A stretch of 64,000 nt of DNA from an uncultured bacterium (GCA_958366705.1 CATXCB010000001.1:124001-188000); one strand, 5' to 3'; shown: positions 9,198-18,110, counted from the first letter of the stretch. Notes: a model not told the origin generated them from the sequence alone. Program-made: numbers and translations.

Positions 9198-9668
9198 ATG
9201 AAAGAGTATTTAAAATCGAATATTGAAGAACGACCATCCATGATAGTTCTTGGAATTTTATGCTTGTATTTTTTAATTGCAGGTTTTATTTTTTACTTGT
9301 ATTTTTTACACAGAATATCAATTTTAACTGCAATAATTTTAATTTTGTCAGTTTCAATACTCTATGTTCCAAGGTTTTTAATAATCAATAAGTTAAATAA
9401 AAAAGATATTGTTAAAATTATTGATGATTATATTATGATAAATGGTGTTGGTGTGAAATTTTCGGACATTATAGATTACAAAGTAAAAGAAGCAAAACCA
9501 CAGATAGTTTTTTTTATAAACAATAAAATGATTGTTTTTCAGGAAGCGAGATTTTACTTGAGGTTAAGGTATGAACAAATTTCATTTGAGATTATAGGGA
9601 CAGAAAAAATAAGTTTAATGAAAGAGTTTTTAAAAAGTATAACAGATGAAAAAAATAAAAAGTCCTGA
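9198..9668 (+). CDS. Membrane protein with possible bacterial PH-like domain, 156 aa
   Basis: Two adjacent transmembrane segments (about residues 18-65) are followed by a mainly beta-strand cytoplasmic part with the look of a bacterial PH domain (DDYIMINGVGVKFSDIIDYK, IVFFINNKMIVFQE). The family call is tentative. The RBS is GGTGGAAAT. The stop codon lies inside the left arm of a terminator hairpin at 9660. Confidence 0.55.
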   Translation: MKEYLKSNIEERPSMIVLGILCLYFLIAGFIFYLYFLHRISILTAIILILSVSILYVPRFLIINKLNKKDIVKIIDDYIMINGVGVKFSDIIDYKVKEAKPQIVFFINNKMIVFQEARFYLRLRYEQISFEIIGTEKISLMKEFLKSITDEKNKKS

Positions 9669-9690
9669 ATCTCAGGACTTTTTATTTTTT
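9660..9690. terminator. Bidirectional hairpin terminator
   Basis: AAGTCCTGA (9660-9668) pairs perfectly with TCAGGACTT (9672-9680). An A-rich flank on the left and T-rich flank on the right allow function in both directions, between convergent genes. Confidence 0.8.
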
Positions 9691-9693
9691 AAA

Positions 9694-9984
9694 TTATCTT
9701 GTTAACATATCCATTGTCAAATCAGGTTTTTCTGTTTTTACACCGTTGATTTCACTTATAACACCAATTTTGCCGGGATAGAATGTTTCAATAGTTCCAA
9801 AAACGTTGTCAACAACTTTTTCCGGATAACCTAGCAAATTTTTGTATACTTCACGGGTCATTTGTTTTCCTTTACCGTAGTCAGTAATTATTTCTGTTAT
9901 ATGTTTTCCGTTTTTTAATTTATATTCGTTAACGGTTATAGGTTTTCTACAGCTTGAATTTAGTAAGCATCTTATTGGTTCCAT
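9694..9984 (-). CDS. Hypothetical protein, 96 aa
   Basis: This soluble 96-residue protein starts at ATG 9984 behind AAAAGGAG. It has two cysteines near the N terminus (LLNSSCRK and RCLL) and a basic, beta-like middle (YKLKNGKHITEIITDYGKG). No domain is recognised. It ends at the bidirectional terminator it shares with the upstream convergent gene. It lies downstream of comM on the same strand but separated by 102 bp of AT-rich sequence, so it probably has its own promoter. Confidence 0.55.
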   Translation of the reverse strand: MEPIRCLLNSSCRKPITVNEYKLKNGKHITEIITDYGKGKQMTREVYKNLLGYPEKVVDNVFGTIETFYPGKIGVISEINGVKTEKPDLTMDMLTR

Positions 9985-10086
9985 TAATATTCTCCTTTTT
10001 TGCGGGTAAACATAATTGTGTATTACATAATGATTGAAAATAATATTTTTTGCTAAAATTTGTATAAATATTAACTTTATTAAAGT

Positions 10087-11628
10087 TTATTTTCCATACT
10101 CATCAGGATTAAACATTCTGTATTGAAGAGCTTGCATCAAATGGAGCTGTTGAATATTGTTGGATGAATCCAGGTCTGCAATAGTTCTGGCCAATTTTAA
10201 GATTCTATCATATCTTCTTCCGGATAGTTGATATTTTATAATAGCAGCTTTTAAGAGTTCTTTTGATTTGTCATCGACCTTACAATATTTTTTTATTAAA
10301 TCAGATGTGAGTTCGGAATTTGTAAGTATGGTTTCATTTTTGTATCGTTCTCGCTGAATTTCTCTGGCTTTTATAACTCTTTTTCGAATAGTTGCAGAAT
10401 CTTCTTCTGTTGAATTTGAATTTAAAAGTTCGGATGGAGTGAGGCGCGGAACATCAATCTGTAAATCAATTCTGTCTAACAGCGGCCCTGATAATTTTGC
10501 AAGATATCTACTTATCTGAAAATCAGAACAGGTACACTGTTTTTCTTTATCTCCTAAATATCCGCAAGGACAAGGATTCATCGCACCAAGAAGCATAAAT
10601 TTAGCCGGATATTTTATTGAATGTTTTGCTCTTGATATGACGATTTCTCCGTCTTCTAATGGCTGTCTTAAAACTTCAAGTACCTGACGCGGAAATTCAA
10701 CCATTTCATCCAGAAATAAGACTCCGCGGTGAGCTAGTGTAATTTCCCCTGGTTTTGGGGTCGTTCCTCCGCCAATTATGCCATTTGCCGACGCCGTATG
10801 ATGGACGGATCTGAATGGTCGTTTAGCCATAAGGGGCTCTTCTTCTGATAATAGTCCGCTTATACTGTAGATTTTGGTAAGTTCAAGTGCTTCAGATAAT
10901 TCTAATGGCGGCAGAATGGATGCAAAACATTTTGCCATAAGTGTTTTACCAGAACCGGGTGAGCCTATCATCAGCATATTATGTCCGCCGGCAGCTGCAA
11001 TTTCCAGTGCTTTTTTCGCTTTTTGCTGACCTTTAACATCTTTGAAATCGTAAGAATAGTTTTGTTCGGTTTTTTCTGCAAGATATTTTCTGGCATCAAT
11101 ATTTGTTTGTTGAATTTTTGTTTCAATAAAATGGTTTACCACATCGGTCAGATGTTCTGCTCCAAATATGTTTATGCCGTCAATCAGTGCCGCTTCTTTT
11201 GCATTTGAGCATGGTACAATTACATTATTTATACCGGATTCTTTTAATCCTAAAACAAGCGGTAACACGCCGTTAACCGGTCGAATCAAACCATCAAGAG
11301 AAAGTTCGCCTATAAATGCGTAATCTTTAACTTTTTCAGAGTCAATAACTTCTTCTTCAATCAAAATGCCTATAGCTATAGGCAGGTCAAAGCTTGTGCC
11401 AACTTTTTTTAAGTCTGCAGGAGCAAGGTTTATCACAACCTTTTTAGATGGAAAAGTATAGCCGGAATTTTTTATTGCCGATTTAACTCTGTCGCGAGCT
11501 TCGTTAACAGAAGCATCAGGTAATCCAACAATCGAAATTGACGGAAGCGAATTTACTACATCTGTTTCAACGCATACTTGATATGCATTGAGTCCTATGA
11601 CTGTTCCGGTTTTTACTCTATTAACCAT
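10087..11628 (-). CDS. comM: ComM/YifB-family AAA+ ATPase (Mg-chelatase-like)
   Basis: ComM (YifB) is a hexameric AAA+ branch-migration helicase that helps integrate incoming DNA during natural transformation. The N-terminal ChlI-like domain starts VNRVKTGTVIGLNAYQV and includes the Lon-like fold region; the AAA core has Walker A GSPGSGKTLMAK, Walker B GVLFLDEM, and the zinc-binding loop CPCGYLGDKEKQCTC. At 513 residues it is full length. It is divergent from an M16 peptidase gene. The presence of comM fits type IV pilus-like genes elsewhere in the window. Confidence 0.93.
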   Translation of the reverse strand: MVNRVKTGTVIGLNAYQVCVETDVVNSLPSISIVGLPDASVNEARDRVKSAIKNSGYTFPSKKVVINLAPADLKKVGTSFDLPIAIGILIEEEVIDSEKVKDYAFIGELSLDGLIRPVNGVLPLVLGLKESGINNVIVPCSNAKEAALIDGINIFGAEHLTDVVNHFIETKIQQTNIDARKYLAEKTEQNYSYDFKDVKGQQKAKKALEIAAAGGHNMLMIGSPGSGKTLMAKCFASILPPLELSEALELTKIYSISGLLSEEEPLMAKRPFRSVHHTASANGIIGGGTTPKPGEITLAHRGVLFLDEMVEFPRQVLEVLRQPLEDGEIVISRAKHSIKYPAKFMLLGAMNPCPCGYLGDKEKQCTCSDFQISRYLAKLSGPLLDRIDLQIDVPRLTPSELLNSNSTEEDSATIRKRVIKAREIQRERYKNETILTNSELTSDLIKKYCKVDDKSKELLKAAIIKYQLSGRRYDRILKLARTIADLDSSNNIQQLHLMQALQYRMFNPDEYGK

Positions 11629-11657
11629 ATGGCTAGTATAACATGAATACTAATTAT

Positions 11658-11686
11658 TTGTGTTTTATATGAAATTATGCTAAAAT
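11658..11686 (+). promoter_or_regulatory. Probable sigma-70 promoter of the M16 gene
   Basis: TTGTGT (11658-11663), 17 bp, then an extended -10 TGCTAAAAT with TAAAAT at 11681-11686. The start codon is at 11715. The -35 is weak, so confidence is modest. Confidence 0.4.
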
Positions 11687-11714
11687 TCAATCAATAATAG
11701 AAAGTAGAGCGAAT

Positions 11715-12929
11715 ATGACAAAAATAATTTCAAAATTAAACAATGAGATAAATTATATTTATAAACAGAATAAAAATACTCCCAGAATGGCTGTTTGTTT
11801 GAATTTTTCAATAAATAATCCTGAAAAGAAGCCAGGAATTTATTCGTTAATGGCAAGGTTACTTTTGCAAGGTACAAAAAAATATAATTCAGAAGAGCTT
11901 GCAAACGAATTTGAAAAATATGCAATTGATTTTTCAAGTGAGCTGTTTCCTAATTATTTAAGAATAAAGTTTGTATGTTTAAATGAGGATTTTTCAAAAG
12001 CCATTGAATTAATGGATGATGTTCTTAAAAACTCTACATTTCAAGAATTTGATAAAGAAAAAGTTAAATTAACCGGAGAAATTACTGCAGAATTGGATTC
12101 TCCAAGGGCAACAGCAATGGACGCATATTGTCGAGCTATGTTTGAAAATCATTATTACGGGAATTCAATGACGAAAATTTTAGAAAATATTGAATCAATA
12201 ACAAAAGAAGAAATTATAGAAGCTTACAACGAAATATTGACTAATAGTAAAAAAAGTTTAGCAGTAGTTGGAGCCTTAGAAAAAGATAATATTTTCCTTC
12301 AGATTGAAGAAACAATTGGAACCTTACCTGTTTCTGTGGATTCTGCTTTTAATATTGAAAAACCGGTGTTGTTAGAGAAAAAAGTTGTAAATAATGTCCG
12401 AGCTGATTTGAATCAGGCGCATATTGTTAAAGGCTGGTCTGTTCCAACGTACGGAGAAGATGAATATCCTGCTTTGATTTTGTTAAATATAATTTTAGGT
12501 GCATGTGGATTATCATCAAGGTTATTTTTGGAACTTCGAGATAAAAAGGGGCTTGCTTATGTAGTTAGAAGTTCTTATGAAACATTCAAGCTTGCAGGGA
12601 ACTTTATGATTTATATTGCAACTGAACCTAAAAATATTGATGTTTCCCTAAAAGGTTTTGATGAAGAAATAGAAAAAATAAAAACTGTTCAAGTTTCAGA
12701 AGAAGAATTGAATGATGCTAAGAATAACCTTATAGGTAAATATGCCTTTCTTGATGAAACAAATATTCAACAAGCATGCGGTTATGCTAAATTTGATGTG
12801 CTTGGATTTGGATTCGATTTTTCTGAAGAATTGAAATCTAAGGTAAAACAGGTAACATCTGAGCAAATTCTTAAATGCGCTCAAAAGTATTTTAATGATA
12901 AATATGTTCTATCAATAATTAAACCATAA
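11715..12929 (+). CDS. M16-family peptidase homologue without the HxxEH zinc motif
   Basis: The 404-residue protein has the two-domain M16B fold of processing-peptidase-like proteins. Where active members read G-x-x-HFLEH-...-GT, this one reads GIYSLMARLLLQGT (41-54): the metal ligands and catalytic Glu are replaced by S44, A47 and R48. The downstream Arg/Tyr region of the family (LRDKKGLAYVVRSSY) is kept. Such pairs of active and inactive M16 subunits are known from mitochondria, chloroplasts and bacteria; here no active partner is adjacent. It is therefore probably a non-catalytic substrate-binding subunit. Confidence 0.85.
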   Translation: MTKIISKLNNEINYIYKQNKNTPRMAVCLNFSINNPEKKPGIYSLMARLLLQGTKKYNSEELANEFEKYAIDFSSELFPNYLRIKFVCLNEDFSKAIELMDDVLKNSTFQEFDKEKVKLTGEITAELDSPRATAMDAYCRAMFENHYYGNSMTKILENIESITKEEIIEAYNEILTNSKKSLAVVGALEKDNIFLQIEETIGTLPVSVDSAFNIEKPVLLEKKVVNNVRADLNQAHIVKGWSVPTYGEDEYPALILLNIILGACGLSSRLFLELRDKKGLAYVVRSSYETFKLAGNFMIYIATEPKNIDVSLKGFDEEIEKIKTVQVSEEELNDAKNNLIGKYAFLDETNIQQACGYAKFDVLGFGFDFSEELKSKVKQVTSEQILKCAQKYFNDKYVLSIIKP

Positions 12930-12991
12930 CTTGTCAGCTAATAGTTTTTTCTCTCTGATTTAAAAATAATTTCAAGAGAGAGGATTGTTGA

Positions 12992-13579
12992 GTGGGCACT
13001 AAAAAAATAAAAATTTTATATATCATTTTTTGTGTAGCATTTGTTTTATTTTTAGCCCATCCGTCCTATTCTAAAACTTCAAATTTTAAGATAAAAGGTA
13101 ATTTAACGCAGAATTATTCTATTCCAACTGCAGAAATAGAACAAATGTTTCGTTCTAATTTGAATCTTGGAGATTCTGTTATTTATACAAAAGTTCCGAG
13201 GGGACTTGTTGTCAGTATTGATAGCACTGTTTTTTTTAATCTTGGGCAGGATGAACTTCTAGAACAATCAAAATCTGTCTTATATCAAATTGCCCTAATT
13301 TTAAAAACTTTAAATAATCAATGTATTGTAGAGGGAAATACAGATGTTGATAGTTGGGAAGTTTCTAATTATCAGTATAACTGGGAATTATCCACGGTTA
13401 GAGCCGGAAAAATCGTTGACTATTTAATAAAGGTAGAAAAAGTTAATCCACATAGAATTAACGCAATAGGCTTTGGTGAAATGATGCCGTTTTATGATAG
13501 TGTTAGTTACAGGCAGAATATGAATAAGCGAATTGATTTTGTAATAATCAATTATGAAAAACAAAAACCTCTAAGTTAG
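12992..13579 (+). CDS. Signal-anchored protein with MotB/OmpA-type peptidoglycan-binding domain
   Basis: The protein begins with a hydrophobic signal/anchor (about 6-25, ending near HPSYSKT) and carries an OmpA/MotB C-terminal domain (about 75-190): VFFNLGQDELL, IVEGNTDVD, NWELSTVRAGKIVDYL, RINAIGFGEMMPF and NMNKRIDFVI. The NWELSTxRA wording is typical of MotB, but the short N-terminal part lacks the proton-channel Asp segment of MotB stators. It likely anchors something to peptidoglycan. It starts at GTG 12992 with AGAGAGAGG eight bases upstream. It is convergent with a FliA-type sigma factor gene (4-bp overlap), a flagella/export-related context. Confidence 0.75.
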   Translation: MGTKKIKILYIIFCVAFVLFLAHPSYSKTSNFKIKGNLTQNYSIPTAEIEQMFRSNLNLGDSVIYTKVPRGLVVSIDSTVFFNLGQDELLEQSKSVLYQIALILKTLNNQCIVEGNTDVDSWEVSNYQYNWELSTVRAGKIVDYLIKVEKVNPHRINAIGFGEMMPFYDSVSYRQNMNKRIDFVIINYEKQKPLS

Positions 13580-14400
13580 ACAATAGCTTTTTGTAGTCGG
13601 GAAGAACGATTTTCGTTGAGAATATTTTTCAATTTCATAATACCCTGTGCATGTAATTGGCAAACTCGTGATTCTGACATTCCAAGTGTTTGTCCAATTT
13701 CTTTCATTGTCATGTTTTCCTGATAATAAAGAACCATAAGAACTCTTTCTCTTTCCGGAAGTCTTTGCAGTGCTTTTTGTAAATCTGTTTTTACACTTTG
13801 TTCTTCCATTCGTTCTTGAGGATTAAGTTTGTTAGAATCTTCAACAGTATCAATAATTTCCATACTATCATCTGATGAACCGCGTTTATCGTATATAGAT
13901 GTAATTGTCACATCTTCAGACATTACCTGATTAACTTTTTCAGGATCCATGTCAAGATAGTTCGCAATTTCTGTTGTAGTTGGTGTTCTTCCAAGTTCTT
14001 GTTTTAAAATTTCTGCGGCTTGTTTAATATCTTTAATTTTTTTTCTTACGCTTCTTGGCAAGAAATCCTGAGCTCTTATTTTGTCTAAAATTGCTCCGCG
14101 AATTCTTATAAGGGCATAGGTTTCAAATCTTGTATTTTTCTGTGGGGAAAAGCGTTCAACAGCATTTATCAATCCTTCAACACCGTATCCTGCGATATCT
14201 TCGACTGAAATAGTGGCAGGCAATGACACTTTTACACGCCCTACAACATATCTTACAAGATAAATATATTGTACAATAATTGCATCTCTTGAATGTTTAT
14301 CAGCTTTGTCTGCTAAATATTTATTCCATAAAGCTGTTAATTCATCTTCTGATAAACGTTTTATGTTGTTATAAGAAGAAAAGTCAAAACTCTGTTCCAT
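13576..14400 (-). CDS. FliA/WhiG-type RNA polymerase sigma factor
   Basis: This is a sigma-28-class factor. Region 2 (about 50-115) has VEDIAGYGVEGLINAVERF and RFETYALIRIRGAILDKIR. Region 3 has LPRSVRKKIKDIKQA and GRTPTTTEIANYL. Region 4 has LPERERVLMVLYYQENMTM and the helix-turn-helix IGQTLGMSESRVCQLH. In other bacteria the class drives flagellar/motility or differentiation genes. ATG 14400 is chosen, though an in-frame TTG at 14412 is possible. No anti-sigma (FlgM) gene is adjacent. A second, more divergent sigma gene lies at 36047. Confidence 0.88.
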   Translation of the reverse strand: MEQSFDFSSYNNIKRLSEDELTALWNKYLADKADKHSRDAIIVQYIYLVRYVVGRVKVSLPATISVEDIAGYGVEGLINAVERFSPQKNTRFETYALIRIRGAILDKIRAQDFLPRSVRKKIKDIKQAAEILKQELGRTPTTTEIANYLDMDPEKVNQVMSEDVTITSIYDKRGSSDDSMEIIDTVEDSNKLNPQERMEEQSVKTDLQKALQRLPERERVLMVLYYQENMTMKEIGQTLGMSESRVCQLHAQGIMKLKNILNENRSSRLQKAIV

Positions 14401-14878
14401 CAACCTACCCAATTCTCTTTCTCTTACATTTCTATTCTATAATATCTGGTTTTTTAAACATCATTTAAAAAGATGAAAAGGTGTCATAAAGGTTAAAGTT
14501 TTTCTAATACATGTAATGGAATAAGTAAAATAAAGCATGATAAATAGAATAATAGATTCCAAACCAAGTTCGGAATAATATTATTGTTATTCTGTACTGC
14601 AAAGTACCCTGCAAAGCTGGAGTGTTGATGGCATAGCAAAATAATTGATGGAGAATCTTGTGTGCGTAACACAAAAAAAAGACCTCATTTAGAGGTCAAG
14701 GTTGGTTATTTTGGTTATGTTATAGTATTATGTCAGTTTAAAAAACTGTGTATATAGGTTATATTTATTTTCTTTTACATCTGGATAAATTCCTCTCAAG
14801 ATTTTTATTTGCTTGTTTTATTTTATATATTTACAATTCTTAATGTCATCTTAAAGGTTTTAATACTATCATATTTAT
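14401..14878. other. 478-bp intergenic region with structured sequence
   Basis: No convincing protein gene is seen. The stretch from about 14550 to 14680 contains several short hairpins: ATTCC...GGAAT, GTAC-tgcaaa-GTAC and TTGTGT-gcgt-AACACAA. It also has a repeated TGCAAAG. A minus-strand terminator follows at 14673-14697. It could hold an sRNA, a degenerate dispersed repeat, or the regulatory region of the sigma factor gene. I checked for tmRNA, RNase P, SRP and c-di-GMP riboswitch signatures and saw none. Confidence 0.4.
14673..14697 (-). terminator. Minus-strand intrinsic terminator with no obvious gene
   Basis: GACCTC (14681-14686) pairs with GAGGTC (14692-14697). Eight A residues at 14673-14680 become the U-run of a minus-strand transcript. 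No minus-strand gene lies between here and the prepilin gene that starts at 16499, so an unannotated minus-strand RNA starting within about 14700-14870 is possible. Confidence 0.55.
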
Positions 14879-15316
14879 ATGTGGTTGAAACTTAAAAAAT
14901 TTATTCACTCAAAAATTCTGAAAAAACACTACTGGCGTACTGGTAAATGTAAAGGCTGCGGACAGTGCTGTACTCATATTTATGTGAAACATTTTAAACA
15001 TGTTCTAAAAGATGAAAAAGAGTTCAAAAGATTGCAGTATTTGCATAAATTCTATGCTGATTTAGAGATTATAGGCAAGGATGAATTGGGCTTGATTTTT
15101 GAGTGTAAAAATTTGGATAGAGAAACTAAGCGGTGCAAAATTCACTTCTGGCGTCCGGGAATATGCCGGAGATATCCGCAGGAAGAGTTGTTTTCAATGG
15201 GGGGAACTTTATCCGAAGATTGTGGATACAAAATGGAGCCAATAGTTCCGTTTAAAGAAGTTTTGCATTCTGTTCAAAAATATCAGAGTAAGAAAATTAT
15301 TCGAAAATGGTTTTAG
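14879..15316 (+). CDS. YkgJ-like cysteine-cluster protein
   Basis: The protein has the zinc/iron-chelating Cys cluster of the YkgJ/UPF0153 family: CKGCGQCC near residue 25, then FECKNLDRETKRCKIHFWRPGIC-type spacing with C-x-R-R-Y-P, and a final DCGY. Family members probably bind a metal or Fe-S cluster; the reaction is unknown. The C-terminal tail is basic. No clear RBS precedes ATG 14879. A second, more distant YkgJ-like gene lies at 31103. Confidence 0.8.
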   Translation: MWLKLKKFIHSKILKKHYWRTGKCKGCGQCCTHIYVKHFKHVLKDEKEFKRLQYLHKFYADLEIIGKDELGLIFECKNLDRETKRCKIHFWRPGICRRYPQEELFSMGGTLSEDCGYKMEPIVPFKEVLHSVQKYQSKKIIRKWF

Positions 15317-15438
15317 TATTTATTTGATTTTGTTATTGTTTAGATTTTCGGAGTATAAATATTATACTTTTCTCCAATGAAACTTTGCAGAAAGTTTTTT
15401 ATATTAGACATGTATATAAAATAGGAGATAGTATAATT

Positions 15439-15786
15439 ATGAAAAAGATTATAATAATGTCAGTACTGGCATTAATAGCATCGGGTACAATAGTGTACAG
15501 TGCATGTAAAATTGAAGAACTGGGAAGTTGTAAAGTTGGCTTGCAAGGTCAGAATCAAACGATTAAAGATAAACTTTTGCCTAATCATTTGAATCAAATG
15601 ATTAATCCGACTCGAAATAATTCAAGAGAGTTTAAAGCACCTCCTCATTTTATACCTGAAATGATAAATACGGAAACCAATAATAACCCTGAAAATCAGG
15701 AGATGAATACTCCGTATAATGCGAGTTGTCAATTTGGAGTATGTTTACCGGGGCAAAATTCAGGAAATGGAAGTATTGGAAAATAA
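15439..15786 (+). CDS. Small exported protein, 115 aa
   Basis: The protein starts at ATG 15439 with GGAGA ten bases upstream and a clear signal peptide (MKKIIIMSVLALIASGTIVYSA). The mature part has four cysteines in two pairs (CKIEELGSC and CQFGVC) and an Asn/Pro-rich middle, suggesting two disulfides on a small secreted or periplasmic protein. No family is recognised. It converges on the prepilin gene with a 2-bp gap. Confidence 0.6.
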   Translation: MKKIIIMSVLALIASGTIVYSACKIEELGSCKVGLQGQNQTIKDKLLPNHLNQMINPTRNNSREFKAPPHFIPEMINTETNNNPENQEMNTPYNASCQFGVCLPGQNSGNGSIGK

Positions 15787-15788
15787 AT

Positions 15789-16499
15789 TTATTTTCTCCA
15801 GACTTCATCTGGAATTTGCCAGCCACTTGATATAATTTTTTGAAGACAAAAATATCCGTCGCCAGTTAGACAATTTGCATTTACTTCAGATGAAGTGCGG
15901 TTGTAACCAGCAGGAACAAGTCCTTTATCTGTCCAGACCATTATAAAGATATCTTTTCCGAATCTATTTGGCTTTCTATCTCCATTAGCATCAAAGTAGA
16001 ATGTTAACCCGTCGGATGTTGTATCTATACCGAATGATGCCATATCTTGTGCTGTATTTCCGTCAACATTAAAATAGGCTCCATTTGTAAGTTTGAATGT
16101 TACAATATTTCCGCCGATACCATTATCCATTTCGTAGCGGGGAGCTGCACCTAACAAATTTTTAACGATTCCTCTTTTGTGCCAGCAGCCGGCTTTTCCG
16201 TTTGCACAAAACTGCGCAATTTTTAGGTGTGTTCCTAAAAAGCTGTCAAACCATTCTTTAATACTTTCGTCGCTGCCGTCTTTAATAGCCATTTCATATG
16301 AAACTCCATCATAGTCGGCATATTTTATAGCCTGTTGTATGATTGAATAGTTTGCTTTAATTTGTATTTCAAGTTGTTTTTTTAGAAAATTTGACATTAA
16401 ATCCGGAATGGTTATTGCTGCAAGAACACCAATAACTCCCAGAGTGATTAAAACTTCAGCAAGTGTAAAAGCTTTTTGTTTTTTGAGTTTTATATTCAT
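15789..16499 (-). CDS. Type IV pilin-like (pseudopilin) protein
   Basis: The 236-residue product has a class III signal: a short basic leader (MNIKLKKQKA), cleavage before F11, glutamate at mature position 5 (FTLAE), and a hydrophobic helix VLITLGVIGVLAAITIP. The residue before the cleavage site is Ala instead of the usual Gly. The soluble domain contains cysteines in pairs (FCANGKAGCWH; NCLTGDGYFC) and a DANGDRKPNRFGKD calcium-loop-like stretch as in many T2SS pseudopilins. It is a surface pilus or secretion subunit; exact role unknown. The 3' end converges on a small exported protein gene. Confidence 0.85.
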   Translation of the reverse strand: MNIKLKKQKAFTLAEVLITLGVIGVLAAITIPDLMSNFLKKQLEIQIKANYSIIQQAIKYADYDGVSYEMAIKDGSDESIKEWFDSFLGTHLKIAQFCANGKAGCWHKRGIVKNLLGAAPRYEMDNGIGGNIVTFKLTNGAYFNVDGNTAQDMASFGIDTTSDGLTFYFDANGDRKPNRFGKDIFIMVWTDKGLVPAGYNRTSSEVNANCLTGDGYFCLQKIISSGWQIPDEVWRK

Positions 16500-16540
16500 T
16501 TCTTTTTTTATTTTAACAATATTTTAAAAAACATGCAAAT

Positions 16541-16566
16541 AAAAAGACTGTAAATACAGTCTTTTT
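16541..16566. terminator. Hairpin terminator after the FAD dehydrogenase gene
   Basis: AAAAGACTGT (16542-16551) pairs with ACAGTCTTTT (16556-16565) around a 4-nt loop, with A/T tails on both sides. It serves the minus-strand gene ending at 16597. Confidence 0.75.
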
Positions 16567-16596
16567 ATGAGATTAAATTAATTTTATTATTTATTG

Positions 16597-17970
16597 TTAT
16601 CTTTCGCAAATAGTTCTTGCTACGTAAACACCTGAAGCTGAAGCTTGAAGTAATCCTCTTGTTACTCCGGCTCCGTCGCCGATTGTGAATAAGTTTTTAA
16701 CCCCTTCAGTTTCAAGTTTATCAGTCAATTTAACTCTTGCAGAGTAGAATTTAACTTCAATACCGTAAAGTAAAGTATATCTTGAAGCTGTACCCGGAGC
16801 GATTTTATCAAGAGCTTGAAGCATTTCGATAATGCTTGTCATTTGTCTGTATGGAATAACAAGACTCAAATCCCCCGGAGTTGCACAAGTTAGTGTTGGT
16901 GTAATTATGCTGGATTTGATTCTTTCCGGAGTAGAACGGCGTCCGTCTAATAAATCTCCGAATCTTTGTACAAGAATTCCGCCGCCTAGCATATTGGCAA
17001 GTCGTGCAATATGCTGACCGTATTGAATTGGTTCTTTAAACGGTTCAGTAAATTTTTCCGATACAAGCAGTGCAAAGTTTGTGTTAGGAGTTTTGTAGTT
17101 TGCATAGCTGTGGCCGTTTACAGTTGCAATGCCGCTGTAATTTTCTTGAACAACCTCTCCGTTTGGATTCATACAGAATGTTCTTACTTCATCTCCGAAA
17201 GTTGGAGAGTGGTATATCAATTTTGATTCATATAGTTTTGAGGTTAAAGGTTCAAATACAGGAGCAGGAAGTTCAACTCGAACACCCACATCAACAGCGT
17301 TGTTAACCATGCCGATTTTATGTTTTGCAAATTCTTGAGTTAACCAGTCTGCACCTTCTCTACCTGGAGCAATAATTGTATATTCCGCAGATATAACATC
17401 ACCGTTATCCAGTTCAATACCTTTTACTTGTTCGCATTCAACTATTAACGATTTTGCAGAAACATTGTTTAAAATCGTAATTCTCTCATCCAGATAATCT
17501 TGCATATTTTTTAATACATCTAGGCTTCTTTCAGTTCCCAAATGTCTCACAGGAGAGTGTACGAGTTTTAACTCGGCAAGTACTGCTTGTTGTTCAATTT
17601 CTTCAAACACTTTCATGTCTGTACCGAAAACTTCTTCAGTTGCTCCGTATTCTAAATATAAATCATCAGCATACCTGATTAAATTTTCAGCCTGTTGTCT
17701 TGTCATGTAGTCAACAAGGTGTCCACCAACATCCGGAGTTAATGTTAATTTCCCGTCAGAAAATGCTCCGGCTCCGCCCCAGCCGCATAACAAGCCGCAG
17801 CGTTTACAGTTTACACATTTTGGAGAACCCTCACGGATAGGACATTTCCTTTTTTCAATTCTCTGTCCTTTTTCTATTAATACAACTTTCCATTCCGGTT
17901 TAAGTTTCATAATTTCTAAAGCTGCAAAAATACCTGCAGGGCCGGCACCAATAATTGCTACATTATACAT
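16597..17970 (-). CDS. FAD-dependent dehydrogenase (COG2509-like)
   Basis: The 457-residue flavoprotein has an N-terminal Rossmann dinucleotide site VAIIGAGPAGIFAALE and a Cys-rich segment (CPIREGSPKCVNCKRCGLLCG, about residues 42-63) followed by GWGGAGAFSDGKLTL, typical of the COG2509 uncharacterised FAD-dependent dehydrogenases. A C-terminal FAD contact reads LFTIGDGAGVTRGLLQASASG. Substrate is unknown. It is divergent from the penicillin-binding protein gene. Alternative: a geranylgeranyl-reductase-like protein, less likely given the Cys-rich motif. Confidence 0.85.
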   Translation of the reverse strand: MYNVAIIGAGPAGIFAALEIMKLKPEWKVVLIEKGQRIEKRKCPIREGSPKCVNCKRCGLLCGWGGAGAFSDGKLTLTPDVGGHLVDYMTRQQAENLIRYADDLYLEYGATEEVFGTDMKVFEEIEQQAVLAELKLVHSPVRHLGTERSLDVLKNMQDYLDERITILNNVSAKSLIVECEQVKGIELDNGDVISAEYTIIAPGREGADWLTQEFAKHKIGMVNNAVDVGVRVELPAPVFEPLTSKLYESKLIYHSPTFGDEVRTFCMNPNGEVVQENYSGIATVNGHSYANYKTPNTNFALLVSEKFTEPFKEPIQYGQHIARLANMLGGGILVQRFGDLLDGRRSTPERIKSSIITPTLTCATPGDLSLVIPYRQMTSIIEMLQALDKIAPGTASRYTLLYGIEVKFYSARVKLTDKLETEGVKNLFTIGDGAGVTRGLLQASASGVYVARTICER

Positions 17971-18110
17971 ATTTTTATATCTCCAGTTTTCTCAACCTTT
18001 TTCAGTTTATATGAAAAGAATTAAAAATTCAATCATGTTCTATAGCAATGTAAACAATTTGCTTAAATATATTTAATGATATAATATAAAAGCTACAATG
18101 GGAGAGTCAA

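Noticed and set aside
10981..11208. Protein gene on the plus strand inside comM
   Set aside because: It is an antisense frame of a well-conserved gene with no RBS support. The same holds for the many other antisense frames, for example 1817-2161, 16832-17306, 22867-23166, 55366-55605 and 60853-61089.
14550..14680. c-di-GMP (GEMM) riboswitch
   Set aside because: A TGCAAAGC segment resembles part of GEMM, but the first conserved half and the receptor loop are missing.
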